Source of the DNA: Paenibacillus lacisoli
GTDB taxonomy: Bacteria > Bacillota > Bacilli > Paenibacillales > Paenibacillaceae
Direction of reading: 5' to 3'
Assembly: GCF_030580655.1 (NCBI RefSeq)
Contig: NZ_JAUQTB010000001.1
Coordinates: forward strand, 558,001-622,000
Length of the DNA: 64,000 bases
The notes under the pieces are model-generated. The model was not told where the DNA came from. It did no database searches and saw nothing but the letters and a program-made list of their open reading frames with translations. A program made the position numbers and the translations under genes. Within the stretch, counting starts at the first letter, position 1; the number at the start of each line of letters is the position of its first letter. This document shows positions 9,296 through 19,649 of this stretch, in pieces.

Positions 9296-12200
9296 AGAGA
9301 ACCTCCTCGCTCAACAGTTGAAGTTCACCATACCAAGTTTTGAGTGCATTCTTGGTTTCTTCTTCCACATTGGTAACTGAACTAGATGCCTGACTCATCT
9401 GGGCAAGGCGCTGTCTATAAGTGGACTGCAATCGATCCAGAAGTTGATGAAAACTTACAATAGACTCATAGTAAGGTCGAAGTGCTGCAATTGGATCTTG
9501 GGATAAACCAATAAATTGACTAGCTTCCCCTTTTCTTTTCGTAAGCATAGCAATGGCCTGTAAATGAGGTGCAATTACACTAGGATTGCATTGATTCGAT
9601 TGCATCCATTTAAATGGTGCTGGATCATAGTTCTCCCTTTGTGCCGTAAGCCAACTCAACATCTCTTTTATCTCGTCGAAGAGCAAACCAACATCATGAA
9701 TATCCTCCCCGATTAAATTTTGCATATGTTTAGCGAACTGTTCCGCCTTTTCATATTCAGCCCTAGTAGCTTCAGGCAAGGTTCTCACGATATCATGCAA
9801 CACATGAATCGATTGATACCATGCATCATTTTTTGAACTTGGTCGTTCTGGAAGTGAAAGTTGTTCAAACGCCCAGTTATCCCCTAATGTTTTCTTAAGA
9901 ACAGGCAAAACTTTTGCAGCGTGCAAGTAAAACACGTTTGTGTTGGTCCCTCTACTAATATCACCTTGAACTAAATTGAAGTGCCGCAAAAAGCGTTCAC
10001 TAAATTCTTTTAGATCACTAGGTAGTAACTTCTGAAGGGCTTGCCATTTAGGATCACGTGTGGTATCCACTTTTATTGGTAAGATCGAATGGGCTAATTC
10101 ATGATACAGTTCTTCTGCTGTTGAAACTGTTCCTGTAAGTGAACCACTTAATGTAATAGCAACGAGCTGCCCCATAGTCGTATACTCATCCATTTGCACA
10201 GATGAAGTGCCGGTTTGGAAAGGATCTCGGATGAACGCAACGATTTTATTCTCTTGCTGGCTCATCCAATCGTATAATGCTAGAGCATATTCTTCAGCAC
10301 CATTAAAGTCCCATGATTTTTTGCCTCGATCTTTCCATGCAGCAAGTGCCAACAAAGCGTATCTTAACGATTCGCTCCTTTCAAAAATGAGGGTAGTCCC
10401 TGCGGAAACATTGCCAAAATAATCTTCAATGACTACACGGCGCGTATTAAAATACTCTTTTACTTGCAAAGCAGATACACCATTATCTTCCCATCGTATA
10501 AATTCACTCAGTGCGTCAAGCAAATCTTCTAGTAACTTCGAGACTAGCTTTTCGCCTCGCATCCATCTTTCAATCTGACCTTCGGTTTCACGGAAGCGTT
10601 TCTCTTTCGGATCCTCAATGTCCCTAGGAGTAACAGGTTCAATGGCTGGTTTGTTTATCTCACCGTTACCATCTTCATGTTTAGGCTTATCCCCTGGGAT
10701 ATCTCTAAGATTAGGGCGATGCACAACAACTCCATTACCAAGCCCTGCTTTGTTTCCCTGTCCAATCGCTATTGGTCCCTGATTGTTTCCCTTATTCCCA
10801 TTTCCACTTGATAGAGGTGCCGTGATTGTATTTCCTCTTAGAATTGGTAGCCCAAACGAGCGAAATACATCTTCAGAAAGACCACCAACAACCTTTACCC
10901 CATTAATTGTAAAAGCGTCTAGCGTGCGATTGCCCCAGATCCGAAATAATGACATATACCGGTTTACCTTATCAGGAGCAGATTCACGTTTTAATACAGC
11001 ATCATCATTTGAATCTTTCCAAGCAACATCTAATCCAAATGACGTGTAGTCGGGTGGAAACATTTCTTGTCCATGAATGATCATGGAATGAACATACTTT
11101 AAGATGACATCTTGCAGAAAACGCCTAGGCGTCCTTAGTTCTTTTTTCTGATGGAAATTGGCTAATGCCGTTTGGTTAAACGGGAACAAAGTCATCGTAT
11201 GTTCGCCAATCTTCACATGCGCCCATTGATGCTCGCTAAACACATCCGCAATGGGAAGTTGCTCTTGCTTGGCCCCATTTAGCAACCAAGTTTCCACCAA
11301 TTGAGGTTCTACATAAATAGCATTTAAGTAGCGTGCCGTCATATCGACGATATCCGAAACTTCACCAAAAGCATCATCTACATAGACATTGGCAGTTACA
11401 CGTTCCTTAAAGTTATCGTTGATCGAGTTATCATAATACCAGTTTGTTACACCTACGATAGAAATTAACCTACAAAGAGATTCGTCGTATTCCGTTCCCT
11501 CATGCGTGTAGGCCAACACATCCATAAGCGCTTTATCGATACCTGTAAAAGATGTGATATCTTCAATAAGCAACGTTAAACTTTTACCGTTACGTTTTAA
11601 TTCTTGTCGAAGTAACTTGAAAATATCTGCTAAGTCTGTCCCACGGAATTGCGTACATTCTTGAACGACCCGATCCAGAAAACTGTTCAAGTAAGCAGCA
11701 TACCGCTCCCGTTTTATGAGAATCTCTTGCTGCTCCATCGAATTGGTTGAGTCTGCAACAGATTCAGCAAAATGAAGCGCTCTTTTCCCAGCGTCAGAAC
11801 GCTTTATAATTTCCAGTTGTGACAATGTAATTCTGAAATCATTTGGTTCGAATCGAGGGGTTACATCCGTCATCACTTCATTTCTTGCTTCTGAAGCCAA
11901 CTTCATTTGAATCCGTTCGATAGGACCGTTCTCTCCCATCAGGTAAAGCTGTGTGTCTTGATCGACTAAGAAAGCGTATAACCCTTTGCGTTCGCGAGGA
12001 CTAAAGTTATTGTCCTCCCCCTCTTCCTCTACGGCAATCGCAAAGTGATGAATGATACGTTGTTTTAAACCATCCTTGCTCAAATGCTCGTTCGCTTGGA
12101 CTAACTTACGTAACTTCTCTGTCATATCACTCTCTTGGAAGGCCTTAGCATTAATGATTTGCTCTAAGGCACCACGAAGTGTACTTTGAGCTCTTGAAAT

Positions 12201-12518
12201 GAATAATACGGTTTCTTTTTCTTTATCGATCATACCTGAAAACGAGAGTTGCTCATTAACCCACCGGATCAGATGTGATTTACCCGATCCGTTATCACCT
12301 GTTACCATCACAAAGTGATGTTGATCCATGTGATTAAATATGGAATTGAAGAAATTTTCTTCATGTACGAAGTCAACTTCTTCCTTTTTCATATTTCGCG
12401 GCACATACTTTAATTTTTCAAACGGTTTATGTGTAGCTAAGAAATATGCTTCGCTCGTATCTTTTGCCTCTACTTTAATGACTTGATTTAATCGCTTCGC
12501 GATAGCAAGATGTTTCAT
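9282..12518 (-). CDS. dpdH: DpdH-like P-loop ATPase (module A)
   Basis: 1,078 residues. Walker A GDNGSGKSHLIRW lies at about residue 78 and a hydrophobic Walker B-like stretch LTLLIEDITSF at about 315, typical of AAA/STAND-like ATPases used as motors or switches in defence complexes. A Gly/Asn-rich low-complexity linker (about 570-640, repeats of GNGNKGN and GQGNKAGLGNG type) separates the ATPase half from a helical C-terminal half. The start overlaps the stop of dpdG (4 bp). The Dpd-H name comes from size, motifs and gene order. A divergent homologue is at 27727-30864, sharing the LFPFNQ/LLPFNE patch near residue 400. Confidence 0.65.
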   Translation of the reverse strand: MKHLAIAKRLNQVIKVEAKDTSEAYFLATHKPFEKLKYVPRNMKKEEVDFVHEENFFNSIFNHMDQHHFVMVTGDNGSGKSHLIRWVNEQLSFSGMIDKEKETVLFISRAQSTLRGALEQIINAKAFQESDMTEKLRKLVQANEHLSKDGLKQRIIHHFAIAVEEEGEDNNFSPRERKGLYAFLVDQDTQLYLMGENGPIERIQMKLASEARNEVMTDVTPRFEPNDFRITLSQLEIIKRSDAGKRALHFAESVADSTNSMEQQEILIKRERYAAYLNSFLDRVVQECTQFRGTDLADIFKLLRQELKRNGKSLTLLIEDITSFTGIDKALMDVLAYTHEGTEYDESLCRLISIVGVTNWYYDNSINDNFKERVTANVYVDDAFGEVSDIVDMTARYLNAIYVEPQLVETWLLNGAKQEQLPIADVFSEHQWAHVKIGEHTMTLFPFNQTALANFHQKKELRTPRRFLQDVILKYVHSMIIHGQEMFPPDYTSFGLDVAWKDSNDDAVLKRESAPDKVNRYMSLFRIWGNRTLDAFTINGVKVVGGLSEDVFRSFGLPILRGNTITAPLSSGNGNKGNNQGPIAIGQGNKAGLGNGVVVHRPNLRDIPGDKPKHEDGNGEINKPAIEPVTPRDIEDPKEKRFRETEGQIERWMRGEKLVSKLLEDLLDALSEFIRWEDNGVSALQVKEYFNTRRVVIEDYFGNVSAGTTLIFERSESLRYALLALAAWKDRGKKSWDFNGAEEYALALYDWMSQQENKIVAFIRDPFQTGTSSVQMDEYTTMGQLVAITLSGSLTGTVSTAEELYHELAHSILPIKVDTTRDPKWQALQKLLPSDLKEFSERFLRHFNLVQGDISRGTNTNVFYLHAAKVLPVLKKTLGDNWAFEQLSLPERPSSKNDAWYQSIHVLHDIVRTLPEATRAEYEKAEQFAKHMQNLIGEDIHDVGLLFDEIKEMLSWLTAQRENYDPAPFKWMQSNQCNPSVIAPHLQAIAMLTKRKGEASQFIGLSQDPIAALRPYYESIVSFHQLLDRLQSTYRQRLAQMSQASSSVTNVEEETKNALKTWYGELQLLSEEVLYAKR

Positions 12519-13378
12519 CCTTCTTGGCCTCCTACTATCTTAATACCAGTAACGGCAGAAGACACTTCATGTAATTTACTCGGGGTTAAATGCCAAACGT
12601 CCCCAGCATCCCTTGTTTGAACAAGTTCAACGATACCTTGCGAATGGAGTGATCTCAACCCTGTCGAAAGCGCATAGGACAATTGCTGAGATCCGTTTCT
12701 CTCTGAATAGACTTGCTCATTGTATATTCCCCCGTCAAGTTCAGGTAATGCGAGAGCCAGCCAACTCATAAACGTTCGGAAAGGTATTAATTTCCCTTTA
12801 TCTAGTGAAGTGTCGAACATCAATTCCTCTTTCAAGCGAAGCGAAGGATTAACTAAAAAACTACCCTTATGTTCGAATCCATATCCTAAATAAGAAGCCC
12901 AGTTCATCCAACCTTTTGTATTGGTCGTGTTGTATTCCCGATTTCTATCTTCATTACTTAACCCAATACCTTTTGTCTTGGATGTGACATCAAGGAAGAA
13001 ACTGCTTACCAGTTTTTCTGATTTGTAAGTCATAACGTCTTGCCCTTTTCCAAGAGCCCACGCCATAAATCGATGAAACACCAGATCTGGTTGTTGATGG
13101 GCATTACGAATAATTTCACGTCGGAATGTCACGGGATCTTGTGCCGCGTTAGGTGACATATTGGAGATCACTTTGCGATCTTTGTTTTCTACAATGAGAT
13201 TTCCCTTTGAGGCAAAGTTATAACATTCCGCTGCTATATTTTCACTTGTGTTAACAGCAGGCGGTTGAAGTAATTCAAGAAGTTCATTCTTCGTGTAGGA
13301 GGAATACTCTACCAACTGGCACAATGCTCTGACACGCTCTGGTGTTTGCATGTTTTTTATGGAATTATCAAATGGCAT
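12515..13378 (-). CDS. dpdG: DpdG-like protein (module A)
   Basis: 287 residues, start chosen by AAGGAGGG upstream. The N-terminal about 90 residues look like a winged helix (RVRALCQLVEYSSYTKNELL...), and a second helical/wing-like domain ends with LRSLHSQGIVELVQTRD...WHLTP. It has no catalytic motif. It sits between the RecQ-like helicase and the ATPase, overlapping the latter by 4 bp. The equivalent place before the module B ATPase is filled by a 243-residue protein, supporting a conserved G-H pair. It is probably a DNA-binding or adaptor subunit; this is inference. Confidence 0.55.
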   Translation of the reverse strand: MPFDNSIKNMQTPERVRALCQLVEYSSYTKNELLELLQPPAVNTSENIAAECYNFASKGNLIVENKDRKVISNMSPNAAQDPVTFRREIIRNAHQQPDLVFHRFMAWALGKGQDVMTYKSEKLVSSFFLDVTSKTKGIGLSNEDRNREYNTTNTKGWMNWASYLGYGFEHKGSFLVNPSLRLKEELMFDTSLDKGKLIPFRTFMSWLALALPELDGGIYNEQVYSERNGSQQLSYALSTGLRSLHSQGIVELVQTRDAGDVWHLTPSKLHEVSSAVTGIKIVGGQEG

Positions 13379-13400
13379 TCAAAGCCCTCCTTTTTACAGG

Positions 13401-16004
13401 TTAATATAGTGCGATATCTGCCTTGCGCTGATGCTTAGCAAGAAACTCATCCAACGGCAAGGATAAATGATCGAGTACATCCCGAATGGACTTTCCTTCA
13501 TCGAGAATTTTCATCTCAGGGTCCACAATATGAATAAAAACCGTCTCTTCGGATTGATGATATAGCTTCTTCATCCACGTATAAAAAAGGTTTGCTATGG
13601 TTAGGTCAGAAGGATAAATAATGGCTACAGGTCCATCTATTTCTTTTGCATATGGATACTGTAATTCCTCTTGTTGAAGAAATAGATAATGCCTCTTCTT
13701 GCTCTCATCCGGTGATTGCGCCATAATCGTACGAATAACGTTGTCATCAAGTGGTGGTAATACGATGGTTCGTATATTCGTATTGATTAGAGCCTGGATA
13801 ATGACTGGATAGTCATCACCTTTTACATGCTGCAAAGACGTTGTCATTAGTAGATGACGAAAACCAATTAGATAAGGAAACAAAGTATCTCCGATAGTAA
13901 CCGATTCTTTTTTCAAGCGAGAACGGAATGGGAAATTAATTTTTGTCGCATTGTAACGCAAATATTGACCATTATTCACGCAATAAGTACATCCCCCACA
14001 GACAGTCTCACTATATGGATAGGTTTCAACTAAATAGTCGGAAAGACAACGATCCGCTGGATGATATAAATATTCCTTTATGACTTCAAGTTCCTCTATC
14101 ACTCTATCTTTTTCACGCTCACGCTCCGGGGTGATCACACGCAATAGAGTCTGTGCATCGTTCAAACTGCTATACACTAAGGTACGAACTTTTAAACGAG
14201 GTACATTTGATGTATCTACTTCTGAACGTTCAAACTCAACTAATTCAAGCAATCCATTACGTACCATAAGTAAGACGGTTGCAACGTTCCAATTCTCATT
14301 TCTCGCCCCGGAAACCGTATCCTTGAGCTTCTCTCGCTGGGTGGCCATATTGAGCCACATCTCGTCTGCTCGTTCACCTGGTTCGGCATTCTCAAAAAGG
14401 GCCATCCACCGATCGACGAGAAGCTCCGCTGTAAGAAACTGCCTAGAAACTTGACCTCGAACGATTTCGATATCATTTTTGATGTAGCATACTAAGCTAA
14501 CGGATGCAAAGCCATCGCGTCCACTACGGCCTACCTCCTGATAGTATCGATTTAAACTCTCAGGTATCCCACAATGAATAATAGTCCGAACATCTGCTTT
14601 ATCTACACCCATGCCGAATGCACTTGTAGCAACCATAATGTCGATGCTATTTTCATTCCATTGACGAAGAAGTTCTCTTCGCTCATTATCTTTGGTATCG
14701 CCGGTAAACTGATTAACACGCGAATAACCTTCATCCTTTAAACGCTCGACCCATTTTGTAGCATGCTCAATGGTATTGACATATAAGATCAGTGGTCTAG
14801 GCAAAAAGCCTATTCCCCTCGTTATTTTCGCAAATCGATTTTCTTCAGTTATAGCTTTATCCACCATGTAGGCAGGCTCATAACGAAGGCCATCACAACG
14901 AACCTCTGTATATTTACCTTCTACTCCGAACAGGTCTTTCAATACCTTAGAAGTCCATGGTGTCAGTGTGGCAGACATTAAAATCGTCTTTACCTTTCCA
15001 CTACTTCTTTCGAGTAGTTGCTTATGATAGGCTGATAGCAACTGGAATCCCGTTCGAAAACTGTTTCCCCAGTCAACAACAATATGAGCCTCATCAATAA
15101 CAAACCGATTAACTTGGCCTCTAGCGGCCGATGTTAGTAGGATTTGACCGAGTGGACCTAAGACAAGCGACTCTGGAGAGGTAAATAAGAGAGGGATCGT
15201 CCCTTCCTTTACTCCTTCAAAGATCAAATCTTTCTCCGCTTGCGGCATTTCCGATCGATAAGCCTGTGGCCGGTATTTTTCTTCCCTAGCATTGAAATAT
15301 TTACTTGCTGCATTTTTTTGATCGATGGCAAGCCCAACTGTAGGTACAACAACAACTGTGATTCCAGATGTCTCACGAATGCCTCCTTTAAGCGTTCCTC
15401 CCTCCGTGTCAAAAAAAGTAGGAAGAAGACTAACGAGACTCTTTCCTCCACCTGTCGGTAAACAAATCGTTAGCGTTTCTCCAGGCAGCATCTGCATCGC
15501 AGATTGAACCAACTGCTTCTGCGTCCGAGATTGGTAGTGGGTAAATTGTGTCATACTATGAAGAACACCATCCCCTAAAACCTGATCCCTCTGCTTTCGT
15601 ACTTTTAACTGATAGGCATCATTTACGGCCTCTGGGGAACTTATCCAATCTGGATACCCCCCATTCACTTGTGTGTTTACATCCGTCTCCCCATCACTGT
15701 ACATAACTAACCCGAACTTCTCTGCGACTGGTTGAATACTTTTAATCCATTCTTTACTAATCACAATTTTTCGTTGGAACGTTAAGATGAATTGACGGAG
15801 ATGACTCGCAAGATCCATCGCCGTTGCCTGTTTCAATGAAATGCTCGACATGGATTGGAAGAGTCTAACTAGACAGGAGGTGGCGGAACGCAGTTCCGTC
15901 GACACTGTCTTTTCATTCCTTATTTTCTCTAGCTTCTGGAGCGCAGTCTCTGGTGTTAAACGACCTTGGAGCGCCTCTTCAGCTATTTCATAACATCGAT
16001 TCAT
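13401..16004 (-). CDS. dpdF: DpdF-like RecQ-family helicase (module A)
   Basis: 867 residues. Helicase motifs are clear: Walker A LPTGGGKSLVSLLP (about 183), DEAH (IDEAHIVVDWG, about 306), MSATLT (about 343) and QEVGRSGRDG (about 493), with ATSAFGMGVDKADVR just before, all typical of RecQ helicases. After the helicase core lies a cysteine cluster (RCLSDYL...CGGCTYC, about 655-680) like the RecQ zinc site. The last about 170 residues are unlike RecQ. The start overlaps the end of the SNF2 gene by 17 bp. In Dpd islands such a RecQ-like protein belongs to the restriction half, not to base insertion. Confidence 0.8.
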   Translation of the reverse strand: MNRCYEIAEEALQGRLTPETALQKLEKIRNEKTVSTELRSATSCLVRLFQSMSSISLKQATAMDLASHLRQFILTFQRKIVISKEWIKSIQPVAEKFGLVMYSDGETDVNTQVNGGYPDWISSPEAVNDAYQLKVRKQRDQVLGDGVLHSMTQFTHYQSRTQKQLVQSAMQMLPGETLTICLPTGGGKSLVSLLPTFFDTEGGTLKGGIRETSGITVVVVPTVGLAIDQKNAASKYFNAREEKYRPQAYRSEMPQAEKDLIFEGVKEGTIPLLFTSPESLVLGPLGQILLTSAARGQVNRFVIDEAHIVVDWGNSFRTGFQLLSAYHKQLLERSSGKVKTILMSATLTPWTSKVLKDLFGVEGKYTEVRCDGLRYEPAYMVDKAITEENRFAKITRGIGFLPRPLILYVNTIEHATKWVERLKDEGYSRVNQFTGDTKDNERRELLRQWNENSIDIMVATSAFGMGVDKADVRTIIHCGIPESLNRYYQEVGRSGRDGFASVSLVCYIKNDIEIVRGQVSRQFLTAELLVDRWMALFENAEPGERADEMWLNMATQREKLKDTVSGARNENWNVATVLLMVRNGLLELVEFERSEVDTSNVPRLKVRTLVYSSLNDAQTLLRVITPEREREKDRVIEELEVIKEYLYHPADRCLSDYLVETYPYSETVCGGCTYCVNNGQYLRYNATKINFPFRSRLKKESVTIGDTLFPYLIGFRHLLMTTSLQHVKGDDYPVIIQALINTNIRTIVLPPLDDNVIRTIMAQSPDESKKRHYLFLQQEELQYPYAKEIDGPVAIIYPSDLTIANLFYTWMKKLYHQSEETVFIHIVDPEMKILDEGKSIRDVLDHLSLPLDEFLAKHQRKADIALY

Positions 16005-19000
16005 TCCGTTTCACCAGCCTCACATAAGCCATAGATTCCAAACGCATGACAGGATGACGAAGTCCTTCCAATAGAGCCTGGTAAATGTTCGATAATCGTC
16101 CAATTGCAGCCTCCGAGTGTTTTTCCTGCCCAAAATACAAGTTTGCTGCGCGCATCGCATTTAGTTTGCGTCCAAAATCATTCTCAGCACGAGAAACATC
16201 AACGCGCTCCTTAACGTACTGTTCAAATTTCCTTTTGCTTTGTTCACTCGTACGGCGGATCAGATCTGACCAAATATCCGGTGGATATTGCTCCACGAAT
16301 TCCTTAACCTTGTTGCCTTCACGTTTACCCAAGTGAGTTGCTTTTCTAATGCTTCCAGACAGCATCATGCTAAGAACATCTGAATTTTGTCCTTCCTGTC
16401 CGGGAACAAGGGCTTCTGCCGTTATAAAATGCTCTAATGGGGTATATCCTTGCGCATGCACCAGATGTTCCAATGGTTCCTTTAGAGCAAGTAAGTTGTT
16501 AGGGTTAAGCGATACCGACCACGTATAAACGATCCCTTCCCAATCAAAATCCGCATGAGGGATTTCAAGAGCCGTAGACCTACCCCAGTCTGTCTCCTGC
16601 GCATTATTGACAATGGCATCAAACATGCTGTTGCCTGGAGCGAAAAACGAGAGTTTCTCACGAGCTACGGCCACTTCACGCCTAAAGGTACCGCGAACCT
16701 GTCCAACTTTACCGGACTTATCCAGCAACTCCGAATTGTCTGGTTGTAGTAATAACGTACGAACCATGGATTTTGGAACAGCTCTATTTTTATCAAACAT
16801 GACTACTTGACCACCTTCTATCGAATTCCCGTGTAGTCCGGTCATGTATGCCCATTTCATCATTGTATCTGCAAGTTTCATGCCACCGTCTGCATCAAAC
16901 TTCGTAATGAGATTTGAAAGTTGCTCTTGGACGTGACGATCTAATTGGCGCGCCATATCAAAATATCGTTCTTCCTGTACACGCTCACGCATTCTGCCTA
17001 ACATATCGTTCATGGAAGGCATCACATCCTGAAGACCATAACGCAAGTCCCGAGCAAGTGCCGATGTCATTTCGTTTTGAATATCATGGATCGCAATTTC
17101 GATTCCACTGAGTGATTCGTTAAAGATTTGAAGTCCATCACGCCATATTTGGAGTAACTGTTCTTCAATGGTCCCCTCCGAGTACACCACGACAGATAGG
17201 ACGTTTCCTGTGCGACCAATACGATCTAGACGACCAATTCGTTGCTCGAGTTCAGAAGGGTTCCACGGGATATCAATATGTATAATACGATCTGCCATTT
17301 GGAAATTTCGACCTTCGCCTCCAAGAGGATCACACAACATAAATCGGCAGTTTGGATTATTCTGAAAATCGTCCACCGCCGCTTGTAGTTCTTTATCTGT
17401 CATTCCCGCATAGAAACCTCGAACGGCGTCTTTATTGAAGTGATCCGCTAATGCTTTCTCAAGTGGCAGTAAAGTCTCCGTCCAAGAAGCAAAAACAACA
17501 ACTTTCTCGTCTACTGTTTCCTGAAGAATATGATCCATCACCTTCATAAGACGACCTTGAATCAGATCTGGATCATCGTAACATTCCTTTACCCTCTTCA
17601 GCTCAGATTCGGCTGCCTGACGCCAGCGTCCCACGTTTGTTTTAAGGCTATCCAAATATTCTTCTTCACCTTTTAAAATCGGGAACTGTTGTGGGATACC
17701 CTTACCTTTGCTATGTGCCTTTTTGGTAATGATATCTTTTCGACTGGTAATAGCCGCTTCAAGTGCCCAGGGGGAGCTAAACATAGCAGAAAGTAACCAT
17801 CGCTGATAGTCCCCAACACTCGAATCTGAATCTGATTCTTTGATAAACTCCAAATAATCAATTATTGCATCATATGTATCACTCTCGTGATACTTCTCAT
17901 CTGAACCTTTCATGACATAGGTATCCTCATAAAGTGTCCGGTCACCAAGATACTTTGCAATTTCTTTCCGACGATGGCGAAGTATTTTGCGCTCAATTTG
18001 ATAATGCTCCCCTAAATATGCAAGGGCCAGTTTTACTTGAGACAACCCTTCATCTTCACTTCTTATATCGATGGAATTCACAAGTTTTTGAAAATTCGAA
18101 TCTTCCAATGACTTGGCGACATCGTCAAGATCGTCTTCAAAATCTTCTGCTAGTTCATCTTCGTAATACGAAGTTAGGTCTTGCATCATGCGATGCACCT
18201 TTCTACGTAAAAACGCTTGTTTTTCCAGCAATTGCCCAAACTGACTTTCAGTCATGCGACTATACTTTGGAGGATCAAGTAAACGGACCAGACGTAAAAA
18301 TTCAACCTGTCTCGATTGAATCGGTGTCGCACTTAGTAGCAACAGATGCGGGACCGTACGACTGAACTTATAAATGCTCTCGTACTCTGTGTCCATCGTG
18401 AGAAGTCGGTGGGTTTCATCAACAATACACAGATCCCACTTTCTCTGGAGCAATTGCTTTCCATCCTTAGAATTCACCTTCTCAAGAGGGAAAAGCAACA
18501 GATTCTCATGCAACTGTTCTGGCTTTCCGTCATACACCTCAAAATCAGTCCAGAATTTATAACTCAACTCATTACGCCATTGATAGAGGAGCGATTCAGG
18601 TACAATGAGAACAATACTTATTTGACCCAGTCGCTTCTGTAATCCTTTCATAATGACGGCAGCCTCAATCGTTTTACCAAGACCAACTTCGTCCGCTAAC
18701 ATAAAGCGACAAGGATCTTCCGATATGGCTCGTATAATAGTATCAATTTGATGTTCCATTAAAAACACACGGGAGCCGATCAACGTTTCAAATCCGAACG
18801 TCGCATTTCGTAATGTATGTAAGGAGTCTGCTACAACTTGGCGATGTAGAAACCATTGAGGATTATGAAATTCATAATTTTCAAAGCTACTCAACACATC
18901 CATATCTCCACGGGTAATGGGAACAACCAACTCCCCTTCTGACATACAGCTAATCTCACTATCGCCTTCAAATTGGACAAAGTAATAGTAGTAGCCCTTC

Positions 19001-19290
19001 CAATCAGAATGCGAATATGATAAAACAATCCCCTTTTTGCGCGAATTTACGAGATGGAACGGAGATTGCGGCAATATTTTGCTTCTATTAATTTGATTCA
19101 AGGAATAAGTCTCTACCTTTGGGATTCGATATGCTTCGTGCATTAAACCTGAATCGCCTGGAAAAAAGAAATCTACCATGACCTCTCCTTGCGCAGCATT
19201 AACGCGCACAATTCGCCCAATTGCGAATCGTCTTGGTAGATCGGGGTATTCGAATTCTACAGGACAACGTACATACATGCCAATCTCCAT
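15988..19290 (-). CDS. dpdE: DpdE-like SNF2-family helicase (module A)
   Basis: 1,100 residues from ATG 19288-19290, chosen because AAGGTGG precedes it. The N-terminus is beta-rich (MEIGMYVRCPVEFEYPDLPRRFAIGRI, SH3/Tudor-like). SNF2/RapA-type motifs follow: DEVGLGKTIEA (about 200), DETH (about 291), LSATPIQ (about 318) and QRIGRLDRIGRTG (about 688). It is an ATP-driven dsDNA translocase, first gene of module A, followed by an overlapping RecQ-like gene. Its promoter must lie in 19291-19450 or upstream of the terminator at 19449-19490. There is only one copy in the window, unlike G, H, J, K and D. Confidence 0.8.
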   Translation of the reverse strand: MEIGMYVRCPVEFEYPDLPRRFAIGRIVRVNAAQGEVMVDFFFPGDSGLMHEAYRIPKVETYSLNQINRSKILPQSPFHLVNSRKKGIVLSYSHSDWKGYYYYFVQFEGDSEISCMSEGELVVPITRGDMDVLSSFENYEFHNPQWFLHRQVVADSLHTLRNATFGFETLIGSRVFLMEHQIDTIIRAISEDPCRFMLADEVGLGKTIEAAVIMKGLQKRLGQISIVLIVPESLLYQWRNELSYKFWTDFEVYDGKPEQLHENLLLFPLEKVNSKDGKQLLQRKWDLCIVDETHRLLTMDTEYESIYKFSRTVPHLLLLSATPIQSRQVEFLRLVRLLDPPKYSRMTESQFGQLLEKQAFLRRKVHRMMQDLTSYYEDELAEDFEDDLDDVAKSLEDSNFQKLVNSIDIRSEDEGLSQVKLALAYLGEHYQIERKILRHRRKEIAKYLGDRTLYEDTYVMKGSDEKYHESDTYDAIIDYLEFIKESDSDSSVGDYQRWLLSAMFSSPWALEAAITSRKDIITKKAHSKGKGIPQQFPILKGEEEYLDSLKTNVGRWRQAAESELKRVKECYDDPDLIQGRLMKVMDHILQETVDEKVVVFASWTETLLPLEKALADHFNKDAVRGFYAGMTDKELQAAVDDFQNNPNCRFMLCDPLGGEGRNFQMADRIIHIDIPWNPSELEQRIGRLDRIGRTGNVLSVVVYSEGTIEEQLLQIWRDGLQIFNESLSGIEIAIHDIQNEMTSALARDLRYGLQDVMPSMNDMLGRMRERVQEERYFDMARQLDRHVQEQLSNLITKFDADGGMKLADTMMKWAYMTGLHGNSIEGGQVVMFDKNRAVPKSMVRTLLLQPDNSELLDKSGKVGQVRGTFRREVAVAREKLSFFAPGNSMFDAIVNNAQETDWGRSTALEIPHADFDWEGIVYTWSVSLNPNNLLALKEPLEHLVHAQGYTPLEHFITAEALVPGQEGQNSDVLSMMLSGSIRKATHLGKREGNKVKEFVEQYPPDIWSDLIRRTSEQSKRKFEQYVKERVDVSRAENDFGRKLNAMRAANLYFGQEKHSEAAIGRLSNIYQALLEGLRHPVMRLESMAYVRLVKRNESML

Positions 19291-19448
19291 GTCACATCCA
19301 CCTTTATATACCAATTCTAGTTGCAGCCTACCTATCTAAGTCTACACCGTATTACGATACTTTGGAACTAAAGATTCAACAAAAACAATGACCTTATTAC
19401 TAGATTAAGAGTCTAAAGCAAGGGAATCCAGCAAAGATTTACCAAAGC

Positions 19449-19490
19449 AAAAAGCGGAGTTATGGTCAACTAACATCACCATAACTCCGC
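19449..19490 (-). terminator. Rho-independent terminator between the modules
   Basis: A perfect 13-bp stem (GCGGAGTTATGGT with its complement at 19454-19466 and 19478-19490) is followed on the minus strand by TTTTT. It would end transcripts from module B and from the promoter at 19587-19615. Confidence 0.85.
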
Positions 19491-19580
19491 GTTAAGAGTC
19501 GTTGATCACACCCGACTCTATTCCTATTTAATTATCCAACATTAGTTCAGTGAGGCTTTATTCACCACCTCACCCTAACA
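19449..19580 (-). ncRNA. Candidate structured small RNA or leader between the modules
   Basis: A strong promoter (19587-19615) predicts a start near 19580. The roughly 130-nt transcript contains three consecutive hairpins: GTGAGG/CCTCAC (19550-19555 with 19568-19573), AGAGTC/GACTCT (19495-19500 with 19514-19519) and the 13-bp terminator stem. No ORF of note lies inside. It could be an independent sRNA, or an attenuator leader whose read-through feeds dpdE, which begins 160 bp further on. No known RNA family recognised. Confidence 0.45.
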
Positions 19581-19586
19581 TCCCCA

Positions 19587-19615
19587 AATTTATCACAGAC
19601 CCTAGTAGCTGTCAA
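19587..19615 (-). promoter_or_regulatory. Sigma-A type promoter
   Basis: Minus strand -35 TTGACA (19610-19615), 17-bp spacer, -10 TAAATT (19587-19592). It is close to consensus and points toward the hairpin series and dpdE. Confidence 0.65.
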
Positions 19616-19649
19616 CCATCTTGTTCAAACCGTGATTCTATAAAAAGAA

